Assembly: GCA_965277105.1 (NCBI GenBank)
Contig: OZ255710.1
Coordinates: 1,302,001-1,366,000, forward strand
Direction of reading: 5' to 3'
From: CAXSBA01 sp965277105
GTDB lineage: Bacteria > Spirochaetota > UBA12135 > COTS27 > CAXSBA01
DNA length: 64,000 bases
Each line of letters starts with the position of its first letter. Positions within the stretch are counted from its first letter, which is position 1. The notes below the pieces were generated by a model, which worked only from the letters and a program-made list of their open reading frames with translations, did no database searches and had not been told where the DNA came from. Position numbers and translations under genes: made by a program. Shown here piece after piece: positions 35,324 to 44,455 of this stretch.

Positions 35324-35996
35324 CATTAGCCTTAGTTTAATTTTTATTTTTTTTATTGCTTCTTGTGGGCGTCACGTGAGTTACAAAGCCCCGCTTTTAA
35401 AAGAAGCAAAAAGCATTACTTTAGTTGCTATCGTTTTAGAAAAAGAGAAAAATCAAAAAAACGAAAAACACCTCATCCATTACCCCTCACTAAATTTAAA
35501 AGTAGATGCTTTCTTTGATAGCCTTATTACTACTTTTAACACCAATCCTTATGAAATAAAAATCAATTTTTTAGACAACCAGGAAATAGAAAAAATTAAT
35601 GGCTTTTCCCCTGTTCCAGAGGTTTATAAAATTCAAGATGAAATTATTTTAAAACTTCATAAGGAAAGGGATTTCTTTAAGTATTTTTCCAAGTGGGATA
35701 GTGATTACCTTGCTGTGGTTTATTATGCCAACGACCCGTGGCTCCAAAGGGTTTGGGGGAGTTTCAAAGTTTATAACCAAGAAAAAAAACTTATCTGGAA
35801 TGAAGAAATTAAATTCACCTCAAACTATATCATTTACGACGAAAATACTCCTTATAAAATCAGGAATCGAAGTATTTTAGTGCCTACTAAAAAAAGTAAT
35901 CACCACGAGGAAATTGGTCTAGTTTATGAAAAACTTGGAGAAACCTTTGGGCTCGCTCTTATCGAAACTTTAACCAAAGTGCATGAGACCCCATAG
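35307..35996 (+). CDS. Lipoprotein, unknown function
   Basis: 229 residues with a signal peptide and lipobox FFIASC (Cys about 20). The rest alternates beta strands and helices (AKSITLVAIVLEKEKNQKN, EVYKIQDEIILKLHKERDFFKYFSKWDSDYLAVVYY). I find no family match by eye. It overlaps the previous lipoprotein gene and is followed after 22 bases by recO, so all share one transcript. Confidence 0.65.
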   Translation: MKKIFNISLSLIFIFFIASCGRHVSYKAPLLKEAKSITLVAIVLEKEKNQKNEKHLIHYPSLNLKVDAFFDSLITTFNTNPYEIKINFLDNQEIEKINGFSPVPEVYKIQDEIILKLHKERDFFKYFSKWDSDYLAVVYYANDPWLQRVWGSFKVYNQEKKLIWNEEIKFTSNYIIYDENTPYKIRNRSILVPTKKSNHHEEIGLVYEKLGETFGLALIETLTKVHETP

Positions 35997-36018
35997 CTAA
36001 TTTAACAACCAACAATTA

Positions 36019-36777
36019 TTGCTTTTTACTACCGAAGGAATTACTCTAGAGAAAAAGCCTTTTCGAGAATACGATGAAACGGTATTTTTTTTAACTAAAA
36101 ATTACGGCAAATTGGAGCTGGTTTCTTTCGGCTCGAAATCACCTCGCTCCAAAAGAAGGTACTTCCTCACCCAGCCTTACTGGCTTCAGTTAGAAATAGA
36201 AACCAAAGGCGACTTGATCACTTTAAAAGATTTAAAAGAAATTGATAAAATTAATTATCAAGAAAATGATTATCAGGATTTCATGCTTTTTCAAGAGCTT
36301 TTAAAAAATGCCACTAGGCTAATTCCCCATAGGATTGTCGATGAAGAAATTTATGATTTACTACGCTTCTTAAGTCAAGACCGGATAACAGCACTACCCT
36401 TAGCCTTTAAAAAATTTTTATTTGCTTTTTCTTTGCTACAAGAATGGAATGGAGCAGAAGCATTTAATTCCTGTTCCTATTGCAAATCACTTTGTTCTAC
36501 TAAATTTTATTATATAAAAGAAAAAGGATTTATTGGGAATAACTGCTTAAAAAAATTAACATTAACTTCTTTTCGAAGACTCCCTTTTTCTTTAGAAGGC
36601 CTTTTTTTCTATAAAGAATTTTCCAATGCTTATGGGAAAAAACTCAAGACTATCATTTACTTTTACGAGCATTACCAAAATAAATTTAGAAGATCACCAG
36701 AACTCTTTAAAGATTGGGAAAATTTAATTTTATTAAATAACTTTTTTATTAAACGTTATTTAGCCGTTAATGAGTAA
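36019..36777 (+). CDS. recO: DNA repair protein RecO
   Basis: 252 residues, TTG start at 36019 (the only usable start in a frame opening at 36001). The N-terminal OB fold is LLFTTEGITLEKKPFREYDETVFFLTKNYGKLELVSFGSKSPRSKRRYFL. A zinc-finger-like CSYCKSLCSTKFYYIKEKGFIGNNC follows at about 150-175, with the C-terminal helical domain after. RecO loads RecA on SSB-coated single-stranded DNA. It is the last gene of the rpsT operon and converges on hemC. Confidence 0.9.
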   Translation: MLFTTEGITLEKKPFREYDETVFFLTKNYGKLELVSFGSKSPRSKRRYFLTQPYWLQLEIETKGDLITLKDLKEIDKINYQENDYQDFMLFQELLKNATRLIPHRIVDEEIYDLLRFLSQDRITALPLAFKKFLFAFSLLQEWNGAEAFNSCSYCKSLCSTKFYYIKEKGFIGNNCLKKLTLTSFRRLPFSLEGLFFYKEFSNAYGKKLKTIIYFYEHYQNKFRRSPELFKDWENLILLNNFFIKRYLAVNE

Positions 36778-36791
36778 ATTAAAAAATTAGC

Positions 36792-37691
36792 TCAACAGTA
36801 TTTTTTTAGCGATTGGAGGAATTTATTGATTTCTTCTCGCTTAAGTTTTTTAGTGATGTTAATGGTTTTAAGGGAAGGATGTTTTGCCTCTTTTGGAGTG
36901 AAATTTAACACCCAGTTAATCCTTATGGCAAAAATATCCTCTTTTTTTTCTACTAAGCATCCTAAAGGGCTATTACATCCCGCTTGCAGTTTTTTCATTA
37001 TTCTTCTTTCTAAGCTCACACACTCTTCAGTTGGAAGATGATTAACTTTTCTCAGCCAAGCATTAAGTTTTTTATTTTTTTTCAACCCCTCTAAAGCAAT
37101 TACTCCTTGAGCCGGTGCGGGCAAAAACCAATTTAAAGGTATTTTTTTAACCACCATATTAAAAGGAAATAGGTTGAGTCTTTTTAGTCCGACTTCCGAC
37201 ATAATCAAAAAATCGCATTCTTTTTTTTCTAACTTTAAAAGGCGAGTATTAATATTACCAGTAATTGGCTTAAAGGAAAAATCAGGGAATTTTTTTTTCA
37301 AATAAAAAGTTCTTCTAACACTACTAGTTCCAACAATACCTTTTTTTTCTTCCCATAGCCCTAGGTTTTTTTTAAGAAAAACCATAACATCTCGGAAACT
37401 CTCTCTTTTAAGCACGGCCATGATTTTAAGTCGATGATCGAGAGTCGTCGGCATATCCTTGAGGCTATGAACGGCTAAATCACTTTGATTAGCTAGAAGA
37501 TGATTTTCTAGTTCCTTAGTGAAAATTCCCGGGGTTATTATGGGCTGAGCTTCTTGCCTTTTATCTCCGGCACTGGCAAAAGGAATAACGTCTAACTGAG
37601 CTCCAGGGTTTGCTTTCACCATTTTTCTTAAAGCTAACTCCGTTTGCTTTAAGGCCAAGGGACTTTTTCTAGTAACGATTCTTAACCGCAT
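36792..37691 (-). CDS. hemC: Porphobilinogen deaminase (hydroxymethylbilane synthase)
   Basis: About 299 residues from the ATG at 37691 (MRLRIVTRKSPLALKQTELAL), which starts 5 bases after the mnmA stop and matches the standard N-terminus; a 14-residue longer frame overlaps mnmA and is unlikely. HSLKDMPT, IGTSSVRR-like GTSSVRRTFYLK, ITGNINTRLLKLE and LPAPAQGVIALE are present. The cysteine in LQAGCNSPLG holds the dipyrromethane cofactor. It joins four porphobilinogens in haem synthesis. No other hem gene is nearby. Confidence 0.95.
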   Translation of the reverse strand: MRLRIVTRKSPLALKQTELALRKMVKANPGAQLDVIPFASAGDKRQEAQPIITPGIFTKELENHLLANQSDLAVHSLKDMPTTLDHRLKIMAVLKRESFRDVMVFLKKNLGLWEEKKGIVGTSSVRRTFYLKKKFPDFSFKPITGNINTRLLKLEKKECDFLIMSEVGLKRLNLFPFNMVVKKIPLNWFLPAPAQGVIALEGLKKNKKLNAWLRKVNHLPTEECVSLERRIMKKLQAGCNSPLGCLVEKKEDIFAIRINWVLNFTPKEAKHPSLKTINITKKLKREEINKFLQSLKKYC

Positions 37692-37696
37692 AATTT

Positions 37697-38752
37697 TTAA
37701 AAAGCTTGAATAATCATCCCACTTAATCGACAAATATTATCCTGATAAACAACAGCGTACTGCCCTTCGGCAATACCGCTATCGCTTTCATTTAAAGTAA
37801 TTTTCAAGGCCTCTTTTCCGTGAAGTTCGAGGAAGCCTTGAATGTTTTTCTCCCCATGCCTAATTTTTATCAAAACTTCCTTCGAAAAATCAGGCTCAGC
37901 TAAAATGTTTAAATGACAAATGATTAGTTTAGAAAATTTTTTTTGCTCAAGGCTTTTAGGATTAACGTAAATAATGTTTTTTTGAATATCTTTCTGACAA
38001 ACATACCAAGGACCATTGCTTAGATTAAGCCCTTGCCGCTGGCCGATGGTATAAAACCAATGCCCTTCGTGCTCCCCTAGTTCACGGTTATTTATAATAT
38101 CGATAATTTTCCCCGATTTAGTGCCCAGGTGAAATTTCACAAATTCTTGGAATTTTATTTTACCTAAAAAGCAAACTCCTTGACTGTCCTTACGATTGAA
38201 GTTAGGGAAATTATTTATTTCGGCAATTTCCCTCACTTCTTTTTTTAAATAATTACCCAAGGGAAAAAGGCAGTAGTTTAACTGCTCCTGCTTTAGTCCT
38301 GCCAAAAAATAGGTTTGATCTTTTATAGCGTCTTTTGCTTTTTTTAAAAGCGTTTTCCCTGCTTTGTTCATAGCACTAGCATAATGCCCCGAAGCAATAG
38401 CTTCGTGATTTAATTTTACCACCTCTAGCATTTCACCAAATTTTATCTCGCTATTACAAAGAAAATCGGGATTAGGGGTCCTGCCTTTTTTAATTTCACT
38501 GATAGTATGAGCTACTACTTTATCCCAATAGGCTTTCTGTAGAGAAATTACCTCTAGGGGAACTTCTAGTTTATCGCAAATTTTCTTAGCATACTCTAAA
38601 TCTTCTTCCCACGGGCAATCCCCTAGTCCGGTGAGCTCGTCTTGTAACCAAACTTTAATGTAATAAGCTGTAAGCTGATGTCCTTCGTCTTTTAGTAATT
38701 TTAAAGCAACTGAGCTATCCACTCCCCCCGACAATAAAAAGGCTATTCTCAT
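37697..38752 (-). CDS. mnmA: tRNA-specific 2-thiouridylase MnmA
   Basis: 351 residues. The PP-loop motif is FLLSGGVDSSVALKLL. GDCPWEEDLEYAKKICDKL, PNPDFLCNSEIKFG (catalytic Cys in the CN motif), ASGHYA, DQTYFLAGL and DSQGVCFLGKIKFQEF (second catalytic Cys) follow, with C-terminal beta domains including IGQRQGLNLS. It makes 2-thiouridine at U34 of Lys, Glu and Gln tRNAs. hemC follows after 5 bases. Confidence 0.96.
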   Translation of the reverse strand: MRIAFLLSGGVDSSVALKLLKDEGHQLTAYYIKVWLQDELTGLGDCPWEEDLEYAKKICDKLEVPLEVISLQKAYWDKVVAHTISEIKKGRTPNPDFLCNSEIKFGEMLEVVKLNHEAIASGHYASAMNKAGKTLLKKAKDAIKDQTYFLAGLKQEQLNYCLFPLGNYLKKEVREIAEINNFPNFNRKDSQGVCFLGKIKFQEFVKFHLGTKSGKIIDIINNRELGEHEGHWFYTIGQRQGLNLSNGPWYVCQKDIQKNIIYVNPKSLEQKKFSKLIICHLNILAEPDFSKEVLIKIRHGEKNIQGFLELHGKEALKITLNESDSGIAEGQYAVVYQDNICRLSGMIIQAF

Positions 38753-39039
38753 TTTTCAACGAATATAATAATATCATTAACCATAAAAACCAATAAAATA
38801 CTTTAAAAAAAAAATAGTCTTTTTTAAAAAGTTGGTAATAAAAGAAAATTAATACTGGGAATAAAAAAAAATATTATAAGTAAAAGTAATTTAGGGTGAA
38901 TTTTTAATTGTACCATTGTTTTAAACAATAACCTTTTTTTAAAAAAATAAAAAATTAATATTTTTTTTTATTAAATATTTTATTTTTTAAATAATACAAT
39001 TTTTTCACTAAAATAAAGTTATACTAACAATAACCTAAA
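38753..39039. other. Long AT-rich intergenic region with hairpin, mnmA/pstC divergent spacer
   Basis: 287 bases without a gene I can support. It holds a perfect inverted repeat, ATTGTTT-T-AAACAAT (38915-38929), followed after 4 bases by seven Ts, which looks like a weak forward terminator although no gene precedes it. TATACT at 39020-39025 could be the pstC -10, giving an 8-base leader. I found no classical Pho box. Confidence 0.35.
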
Positions 39040-39912
39040 ATGCTCTCCAACCAAACAAAAGATAAAATATTTAAGATTCTGATTTTTATTTCCGTCTTTC
39101 TCTCCCCTATTATCATTATAGGGATGCTAATTACTTTAGTGGAAGGGGCTTGGATGGTTTTAGAAAAAGAAAAAATTGGGTTCTTCTTTAGTACCGACTG
39201 GGATCCCATTAGACAAAAATTTGGTGGATTAGTTTTTTTAGCAGGAACTCTTTTAACGACTTTAGTAGCTATTATCATCGCTTTTCCTTTCTCTTTAACC
39301 ATAGCGCTAGTTACTGCTGAGCTTTATAAAAGGAGTAAAATAGCCAACTTCATTTCTTTTATGGTGGAAATCATCTCCGCCATCCCTTCGGTAGTGATTG
39401 GCTTATGGGGAATTTTTTTCCTAGCACCTATCATGCAGAAAATTCAACTCTTTCTTGGTTACACCCCTTATGGCAATGGCTTTTTAACTGCCAGTTTAGT
39501 TCTAGCTTTTATGATTATCCCTTTTTCAGCGGCTTTGGGAAGAGAGGTTATCCTGTTAGTCCCCCAAGACATAAAAGAAGGGGCTTACTCCCTAGGGGCT
39601 ACTCATTATGAAGTGATTAAAAAAATCATCCTGCCCTATGTTAGTTCTGGTTTTTTAGGAGGAATATTACTATCCATTGGGAGAGCCATTGGAGAAACGA
39701 TGGCGGTTACCATGCTTATTGGTAATGTCAATTATTTTCCCCTTAATATTTTTGCTCCCACCAACACCATGGCAAGTCTTATCGCTAACGAGTTTGCCGA
39801 AGCTACCGAAGATATTTACGTTTCTGCTCTTATGGGAGTGGGATTAATTCTCTTGATATCCACTTTGATTACAACTATATTCGGCAAATGGATCATTAAA
39901 AAAATAGCCTAA
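39040..39912 (+). CDS. pstC: Phosphate ABC transporter permease PstC
   Basis: 290 residues with six spans. AGTLLTTLVAIIIAFPFSLTIALVTAELY, SAIPSVVIGLWG and the EAA-type loop LVPQDIKEGAYSLGATHYEVIKKIILP are typical, as is GRAIGETMAVTMLIGN. It partners with PstA (2 bases downstream) and PstB. No pstS gene for the phosphate-binding protein precedes it. Confidence 0.95.
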   Translation: MLSNQTKDKIFKILIFISVFLSPIIIIGMLITLVEGAWMVLEKEKIGFFFSTDWDPIRQKFGGLVFLAGTLLTTLVAIIIAFPFSLTIALVTAELYKRSKIANFISFMVEIISAIPSVVIGLWGIFFLAPIMQKIQLFLGYTPYGNGFLTASLVLAFMIIPFSAALGREVILLVPQDIKEGAYSLGATHYEVIKKIILPYVSSGFLGGILLSIGRAIGETMAVTMLIGNVNYFPLNIFAPTNTMASLIANEFAEATEDIYVSALMGVGLILLISTLITTIFGKWIIKKIA

Positions 39913-39914
39913 TT

Positions 39915-40745
39915 ATGAATAAAAGAATTATTTTCAATCAATTTTTTAAATACTTTTGTTTGTTTTTATCTATTGTCGCTTTAGTTCCAATTTTCTTGAT
40001 TATCCTAGGAGTCCTGCAAAACGGAATTGGGCGCATTAACCTAACTTTTTTTTTAGAAACCCAACCCTCCCCTTCTAATCAAGGAGGAGGAATTTTAAAT
40101 GCTTTATTAGGGACTATTTATATAGTAGGGCTAGCTACTATTTTAGTAGTACCCATTTCTATATTAGCCGGTTTTTACTTATCAGAAAATAAAAAAGGAA
40201 AACTCACTAGTACCTTATATAGTAGTTTTAATATCCTGCAATCCATACCGGCAATTGTCATTGGGATTGTTGCTTATGCTTGGGTGGTGAGGCCTATGGG
40301 TAACTTTTCTCTTTTTTCAGGAGCAATTGCTTTGGCTATTATGATGTTTCCCTACATTGCCATTACTGCAACGGAAATTTTTTCCCTAGTCCCCAACACG
40401 GTTAAAGAAGCTGGCTATGCTTTAGGTTCTTCTTATTATAAATTATTTTTTAAGGTTTTACTTCCCAATTCCATTAAAGGTATATTAACTGGTATTTTAT
40501 TATCCATCTCACGAGTAGCAGGAGAATCAGCTCCGCTCTTATTCACTTCTTTTGGTAATCCTTTCGTCAACCTTAGTTTGGATCAACCAACAGCTGCTTT
40601 ACCACTGATTATTTTTCAATACGCTATTAGTCCTTATAAAAATTGGCAAGACGTAGCCTGGGCGGCATCTTTGATTTTAATTATCTCGATTATTTTTTTA
40701 AATATTATGAGTCGCTATTTAATTAACATTAGGAAAAAATCATGA
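39915..40745 (+). CDS. pstA: Phosphate ABC transporter permease PstA
   Basis: 276 residues with six spans. GGILNALLGTIYIVGLATILVVPISILAGFYLSE, QSIPAIVIGIVAYAWVV, LVPNTVKEAGYALGSSYYKLFFKVLLPN and SRVAGESAPLLFTSFGNPFVNLSLDQPTAALPLIIFQYA are PstA blocks. Its stop overlaps the pstB start by 4 bases (ATGA). Confidence 0.96.
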   Translation: MNKRIIFNQFFKYFCLFLSIVALVPIFLIILGVLQNGIGRINLTFFLETQPSPSNQGGGILNALLGTIYIVGLATILVVPISILAGFYLSENKKGKLTSTLYSSFNILQSIPAIVIGIVAYAWVVRPMGNFSLFSGAIALAIMMFPYIAITATEIFSLVPNTVKEAGYALGSSYYKLFFKVLLPNSIKGILTGILLSISRVAGESAPLLFTSFGNPFVNLSLDQPTAALPLIIFQYAISPYKNWQDVAWAASLILIISIIFLNIMSRYLINIRKKS

Positions 40746-41512
40746 ACAGTAATAACGAAAAAGACATTTTAATTATTAAAAACCTAGCGATAACGATTGG
40801 GAATAATCCAGTCATAAAATCACTAGATATGAAAGTGCCTGAAAAAAAAGTAGTAGCCATTATGGGGCCTTCCGGTTGTGGCAAATCAACCCTTATTCGC
40901 TCGATAAATCGCTTGCATGAATTAGCCGATAACATCAAAGTAAGTGGAGAAATATTATTTCAAGGGCAAAATATTCATCGCCCAAACCCTATGCTTATTC
41001 GTTCACAAATTGGAATGGTTTTTCAAAAACCTAATCCTTTCCCGAATATGAGTATTATCGAAAACGTTCTTTCTGGTTATATTTTAACTAGTAAAAAATT
41101 ATCAAAAAAAGCTAAGTTAGAAATTGCTGAAGACGCTCTAAAAAAAGCTTTTCTCTGGAACGAAGTAAAAGACCGACTATTCGAGAAAGGAACTTTTTTA
41201 TCAGGAGGGCAACAGCAAAGATTATGCATTGCTAGATCACTAGCTCTTAAAGTAAAACTATTACTTTTAGATGAACCAACTTCCGCCCTAGATCCCATTG
41301 CCACTTCTAAAATAGAAGAGCTTATTGTCGAATTAAAAAAAGAAATCACTATCCTAATGGTAACTCATAACACATCCCAAGCTAGTCGGATCTCTGATTT
41401 AACTGCTTTTATGTATTTTGGTGATTTGGTAGAGTATGGGAAAACTAGCAAACTATTCACTGTTCCAAAAGATAAACGAACGGAAGAATATTTAATGGGA
41501 AAATTTGGTTAG
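40742..41512 (+). CDS. pstB: Phosphate ABC transporter ATPase PstB
   Basis: 256 residues. Walker A is GPSGCGKSTLIRSINRLHE, the PstB-specific sequence; the Q-loop is GMVFQKPNPFP; the signature is LSGGQQQRLCIARSLAL; Walker B is LLLLDEPTSALDPIA; the switch His is in MVTHN. It powers the PstCA channel. It begins within the last codon of pstA. Confidence 0.97.
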   Translation: MNSNNEKDILIIKNLAITIGNNPVIKSLDMKVPEKKVVAIMGPSGCGKSTLIRSINRLHELADNIKVSGEILFQGQNIHRPNPMLIRSQIGMVFQKPNPFPNMSIIENVLSGYILTSKKLSKKAKLEIAEDALKKAFLWNEVKDRLFEKGTFLSGGQQQRLCIARSLALKVKLLLLDEPTSALDPIATSKIEELIVELKKEITILMVTHNTSQASRISDLTAFMYFGDLVEYGKTSKLFTVPKDKRTEEYLMGKFG

Positions 41513-41535
41513 AATTTAAAAAAAGGTTTAAAAAA

Positions 41536-42204
41536 ATGTTTAGAAAAAGGATTGAAAAAAAAATAAAAGAAATTAAAGAAGAAATCACTTTGGCTGGAAG
41601 TCTTTCTTTAAAAATGTTAGATAAGTCTATAAAAAGTATAGAAAATCAAGAAATCAAATTAACTGAAGAGGTGGTTAGCAAATTAGAACCAGAACTAAAC
41701 AACCTAGAAATCAATATTGAAAAAAAATGCATTTCTATACTAGCTCTTTTCAAACTCCAGGTGCTTGACCTTCGAACCATTACGATGTTTATTAAAATGA
41801 ACGATGACCTAGAGAGAATCGGCGACTTAGCCGCTAGTATAGCAAGTTGTTCGAAACGAATTATCAATAGCAATACGAAAGAAAATAATTTAGATTTACT
41901 AGAAGAAATTAGCTCAAAAACTTTTTCGATTTTTGTAAAAGCCAACCAAGCGCTAAGGGGAGAAGATGTTTTTATTGCTTATGAAGTATTAAAAATGGAT
42001 GAAGAAATCAATAAAATTCGCGACCAAAAAATAGAAAAAATTTTAAGTTTGCTAAAAAAATCTACTAAGAATTTAATGGTGAATTATGAAATAATAAAAA
42101 TTATTCAGAAGTTAGAAAGGATTGGCGATCTTTCAAAAAACATTGCCGAAGAAGTTATTTACATCGTTAGTGGGGATCTCGTAAAACACGGGGAAAAACA
42201 TTAA
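41536..42204 (+). CDS. phoU: Phosphate signalling protein PhoU
   Basis: 222 residues in two similar three-helix units. Each carries the metal-binding E/DxxxD-type sequence: NDDLERIGDLAASIASCSKRII in the first and IQKLERIGDLSKNIAEEVIYIVSGDLVKHGE in the second. PhoU represses Pho signalling when phosphate is plentiful and restrains Pst. An AAAGG about ten bases before the ATG serves as RBS. It is the last gene of the pst operon. Confidence 0.95.
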   Translation: MFRKRIEKKIKEIKEEITLAGSLSLKMLDKSIKSIENQEIKLTEEVVSKLEPELNNLEINIEKKCISILALFKLQVLDLRTITMFIKMNDDLERIGDLAASIASCSKRIINSNTKENNLDLLEEISSKTFSIFVKANQALRGEDVFIAYEVLKMDEEINKIRDQKIEKILSLLKKSTKNLMVNYEIIKIIQKLERIGDLSKNIAEEVIYIVSGDLVKHGEKH

Positions 42205-42228
42205 TTAAAATTATTTAAAAAACTAGCT

Positions 42229-43467
42229 TTACTGTAGCAAAAATAATTCATCGCGAAAGCCATTGGAGTTATTAAACTCTTTTATATAAGCCCCGATTGC
42301 CTTAGCGATTGATGTCAAAAGTTGCTCACTTTTTTTTTCATCGAAAAGGAACTCTAAATCTTGTCGATTAGAAATAAATCCTAACTCAATTAAAACGGCT
42401 GGCATTAAAGCCCCGTTAAGCACGTAAAAAATTTCTTTTTTAACTCCTCTAGTAATTGGGTAATCCCTTACTAAAAGAAAAGTTTGACTAATAATTTTTT
42501 CCGCTAAATACCGACTTTCATTTTGGAATTGAGTGACTTTAAAAAAGCTAAAAATTTTTCTAAAGTAATCAATACTATGCTCGTGATTATGGATATTATT
42601 TTCCAAAAGATAAATATCCTCCACTCGACGATCAAAGATTGCTTGATCATCCCCTAAATAATAGACTTCTAAACCTCTAGTTTCTGGATCAAACCAGATG
42701 TTTAAATGCGTAGAAATAAACAAACCATTATCGTTTTCTTTTAGTCGGCTATTAGCCAAATGGGTTCTTTTTTCTAACGATAAATACTTGTCGGTTTTTC
42801 GAGTAAGGATAATTTTAACGTTTTTTAATCTTTCTTTTAGAAGTTTAGCTAATCGCAAAGTAAGTTTTAACGTTAAATCTTTTTCTTTAAATCCATAATA
42901 AACCGCCCCTGGATCTCTTCCTCCATGACCAGGATCTAAAAAAAGGTAGTTGATAGCATTTTTTTGGGCGGTAAAAGGATAAACTTTTTTTTGGCTGTAA
43001 TTATTAACGGATTTTTCAACTTGACTATTCTCTAATTTAGAGGAAGCTTTTTTTTTGACATTTTGGTTTTGATTAAATTTTTGATTAGGCTTTTGATCAC
43101 TGTTTGAAGATGAATTAGGGAAATCTCCCACTTCTTGTTTTTCATAAAACGCTAAAACTTTTTCAAAAAGCTCAATATCTTTTTGAGTGATGACTAAACC
43201 TTTTTCATCGTAAAAAGGAACCTGTTCCAAAAAATAAGTATGCTGATTAACCGAATAAAATTTATTAAAAGGCTTAAATAATAAACGAAGGTTTTTTTTT
43301 TGAAAAGCAACTTCGCTGGTGAAATTACTACTACCTAACTTTTGATAGCCTTTCTTGGTTAAAAATTCTTCTAAGTAAAATCGTTTAGCAAAAATAATTT
43401 GAAAAAAGAAAAGGATTAATAAAAAAAGTTTTTTATTTCGCCAAAGCCAATTGCCCACAAGCCGCAT
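42229..43467 (-). CDS. N-acetylmuramoyl-L-alanine amidase (Amidase_3)
   Basis: About 412 residues from the ATG at 43467, chosen because the AAGGAG before it is nine bases away but abuts the ATG at 43476. A signal peptide (LFLLILFFFQIIFAK) precedes an N-terminal domain (about 35-110, with SEVAFQKKNLRLLFKPFNKFYSV..VPFYDEKGLVIT) and a low-complexity Asn/Gln/Lys linker. The catalytic domain starts FLDPGHGGRDPGA (zinc His), continues LTRKTDKYLSLEKRT, FISTHLN (zinc His) and ends with PAVLIELGFISNRQD (catalytic Glu). It cuts the peptide from peptidoglycan glycan, usually during cell separation. It overlaps the end of rlmN by about 35 bases. Confidence 0.93.
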   Translation of the reverse strand: MRLVGNWLWRNKKLFLLILFFFQIIFAKRFYLEEFLTKKGYQKLGSSNFTSEVAFQKKNLRLLFKPFNKFYSVNQHTYFLEQVPFYDEKGLVITQKDIELFEKVLAFYEKQEVGDFPNSSSNSDQKPNQKFNQNQNVKKKASSKLENSQVEKSVNNYSQKKVYPFTAQKNAINYLFLDPGHGGRDPGAVYYGFKEKDLTLKLTLRLAKLLKERLKNVKIILTRKTDKYLSLEKRTHLANSRLKENDNGLFISTHLNIWFDPETRGLEVYYLGDDQAIFDRRVEDIYLLENNIHNHEHSIDYFRKIFSFFKVTQFQNESRYLAEKIISQTFLLVRDYPITRGVKKEIFYVLNGALMPAVLIELGFISNRQDLEFLFDEKKSEQLLTSIAKAIGAYIKEFNNSNGFRDELFLLQ

Positions 43468-44455
43468 CAATATCATCTCCTTTTTTATACCTTTGAAAAG
43501 TTAAGTAATTTCTTTTTTGGAGGTAATGATTAAAATACTTAATGGTGGCGGGTAACGACGGAGAGAGCTTTTTGCCGGCTACCTTATTATAGGCAATTAA
43601 ATTAATCTTAACTTTTAAACCGTTTAAAAAACTGGCTAAGGCCTTTAGATGTTTCTCATCATCATTAATGCCTTGGAGCATAATATACTCAATTAAAATT
43701 TCTTTACCAGTTTTACTCATATAATCTAATAATACTTTTTTTAAATCCGGCAAAGGAAGGCGTATTAAGTCCGGCATGATTTTATCTCTAGTGCTTTGAA
43801 TAGCCGAGTGAAGCGATAAGCAAAGGTTAGCCTTGATCGGGAAAGTAATGAGCTTTTCAATTCCCTTAATAATCCCACTAGTAGAAATAGAAATCCTACT
43901 AGCAGGGAAAGCAAAATAATGATAAAGAATATGGACTGCTTGAAAGAGATTTTTGGTATTGAGAAAAGGCTCTCCCATCCCCATAAAAACGATATTTTTT
44001 ATTTTATCATTTACTTCCTGATTTAGCCAATAGTACTGCTCGACAATTTCCCCAGCGCTTAAATTACGGCGTAATTTCATTGTTCCGGTAGCACAAAAAT
44101 CACAATGAAGTGAGCAGCCAATTTGAGAAGAAAGGCATAAGGTGTAATTTTGATTTTTATCTTCAATTAATACCGATTCAAAAAAGTGATGGTCTTGAGT
44201 TTTAAAAAGGTACTTTTTAGTTTGACTTTTTTGCGATAGTTGTTTTTTTTGAATAAAGATGGATTGAAAGTTAATATTGGTTAATAATTTTTCTTGGTTA
44301 GTGCGAGAGATATTAGACATTTTCTCGGGGTTAGTTACTTTTTTTTTAATGACCCAGTCGTTTAACTGCCGACTAAGGTAAGTTGGTTTAAGATTTAGTT
44401 TATTTCCTAAAATCGCTATTTCGTCAAAAAAATTAATTTTATTCACTTTGATCAA
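43433..44455 (-). CDS. rlmN: Dual-specificity RNA methyltransferase RlmN
   Basis: 340 residues. The radical-SAM cluster is SSQIGCSLHCDFCATG (three cysteines). NIVFMGMGEPFLN, SISTSGIIKGI and SLHSAIQSTRDKIMPDL follow in order, and the C-terminal DDIDAACGQLA carries the methyl-carrier cysteine. It methylates A2503 of 23S rRNA and A37 of some tRNAs. It directly abuts the GldG-like gene. Confidence 0.96.
   Translation of the reverse strand: MIKVNKINFFDEIAILGNKLNLKPTYLSRQLNDWVIKKKVTNPEKMSNISRTNQEKLLTNINFQSIFIQKKQLSQKSQTKKYLFKTQDHHFFESVLIEDKNQNYTLCLSSQIGCSLHCDFCATGTMKLRRNLSAGEIVEQYYWLNQEVNDKIKNIVFMGMGEPFLNTKNLFQAVHILYHYFAFPASRISISTSGIIKGIEKLITFPIKANLCLSLHSAIQSTRDKIMPDLIRLPLPDLKKVLLDYMSKTGKEILIEYIMLQGINDDEKHLKALASFLNGLKVKINLIAYNKVAGKKLSPSLPATIKYFNHYLQKRNYLTFQRYKKGDDIDAACGQLALAK

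Noticed and set aside
37692..37733. Longer hemC start (14 extra residues overlapping mnmA)
   Set aside because: The family N-terminus begins at MRLRIVTRKSPLAL, five bases after the mnmA stop.
38753..39039. Pho box upstream of pstC
   Set aside because: No TGTCAT-type repeats.
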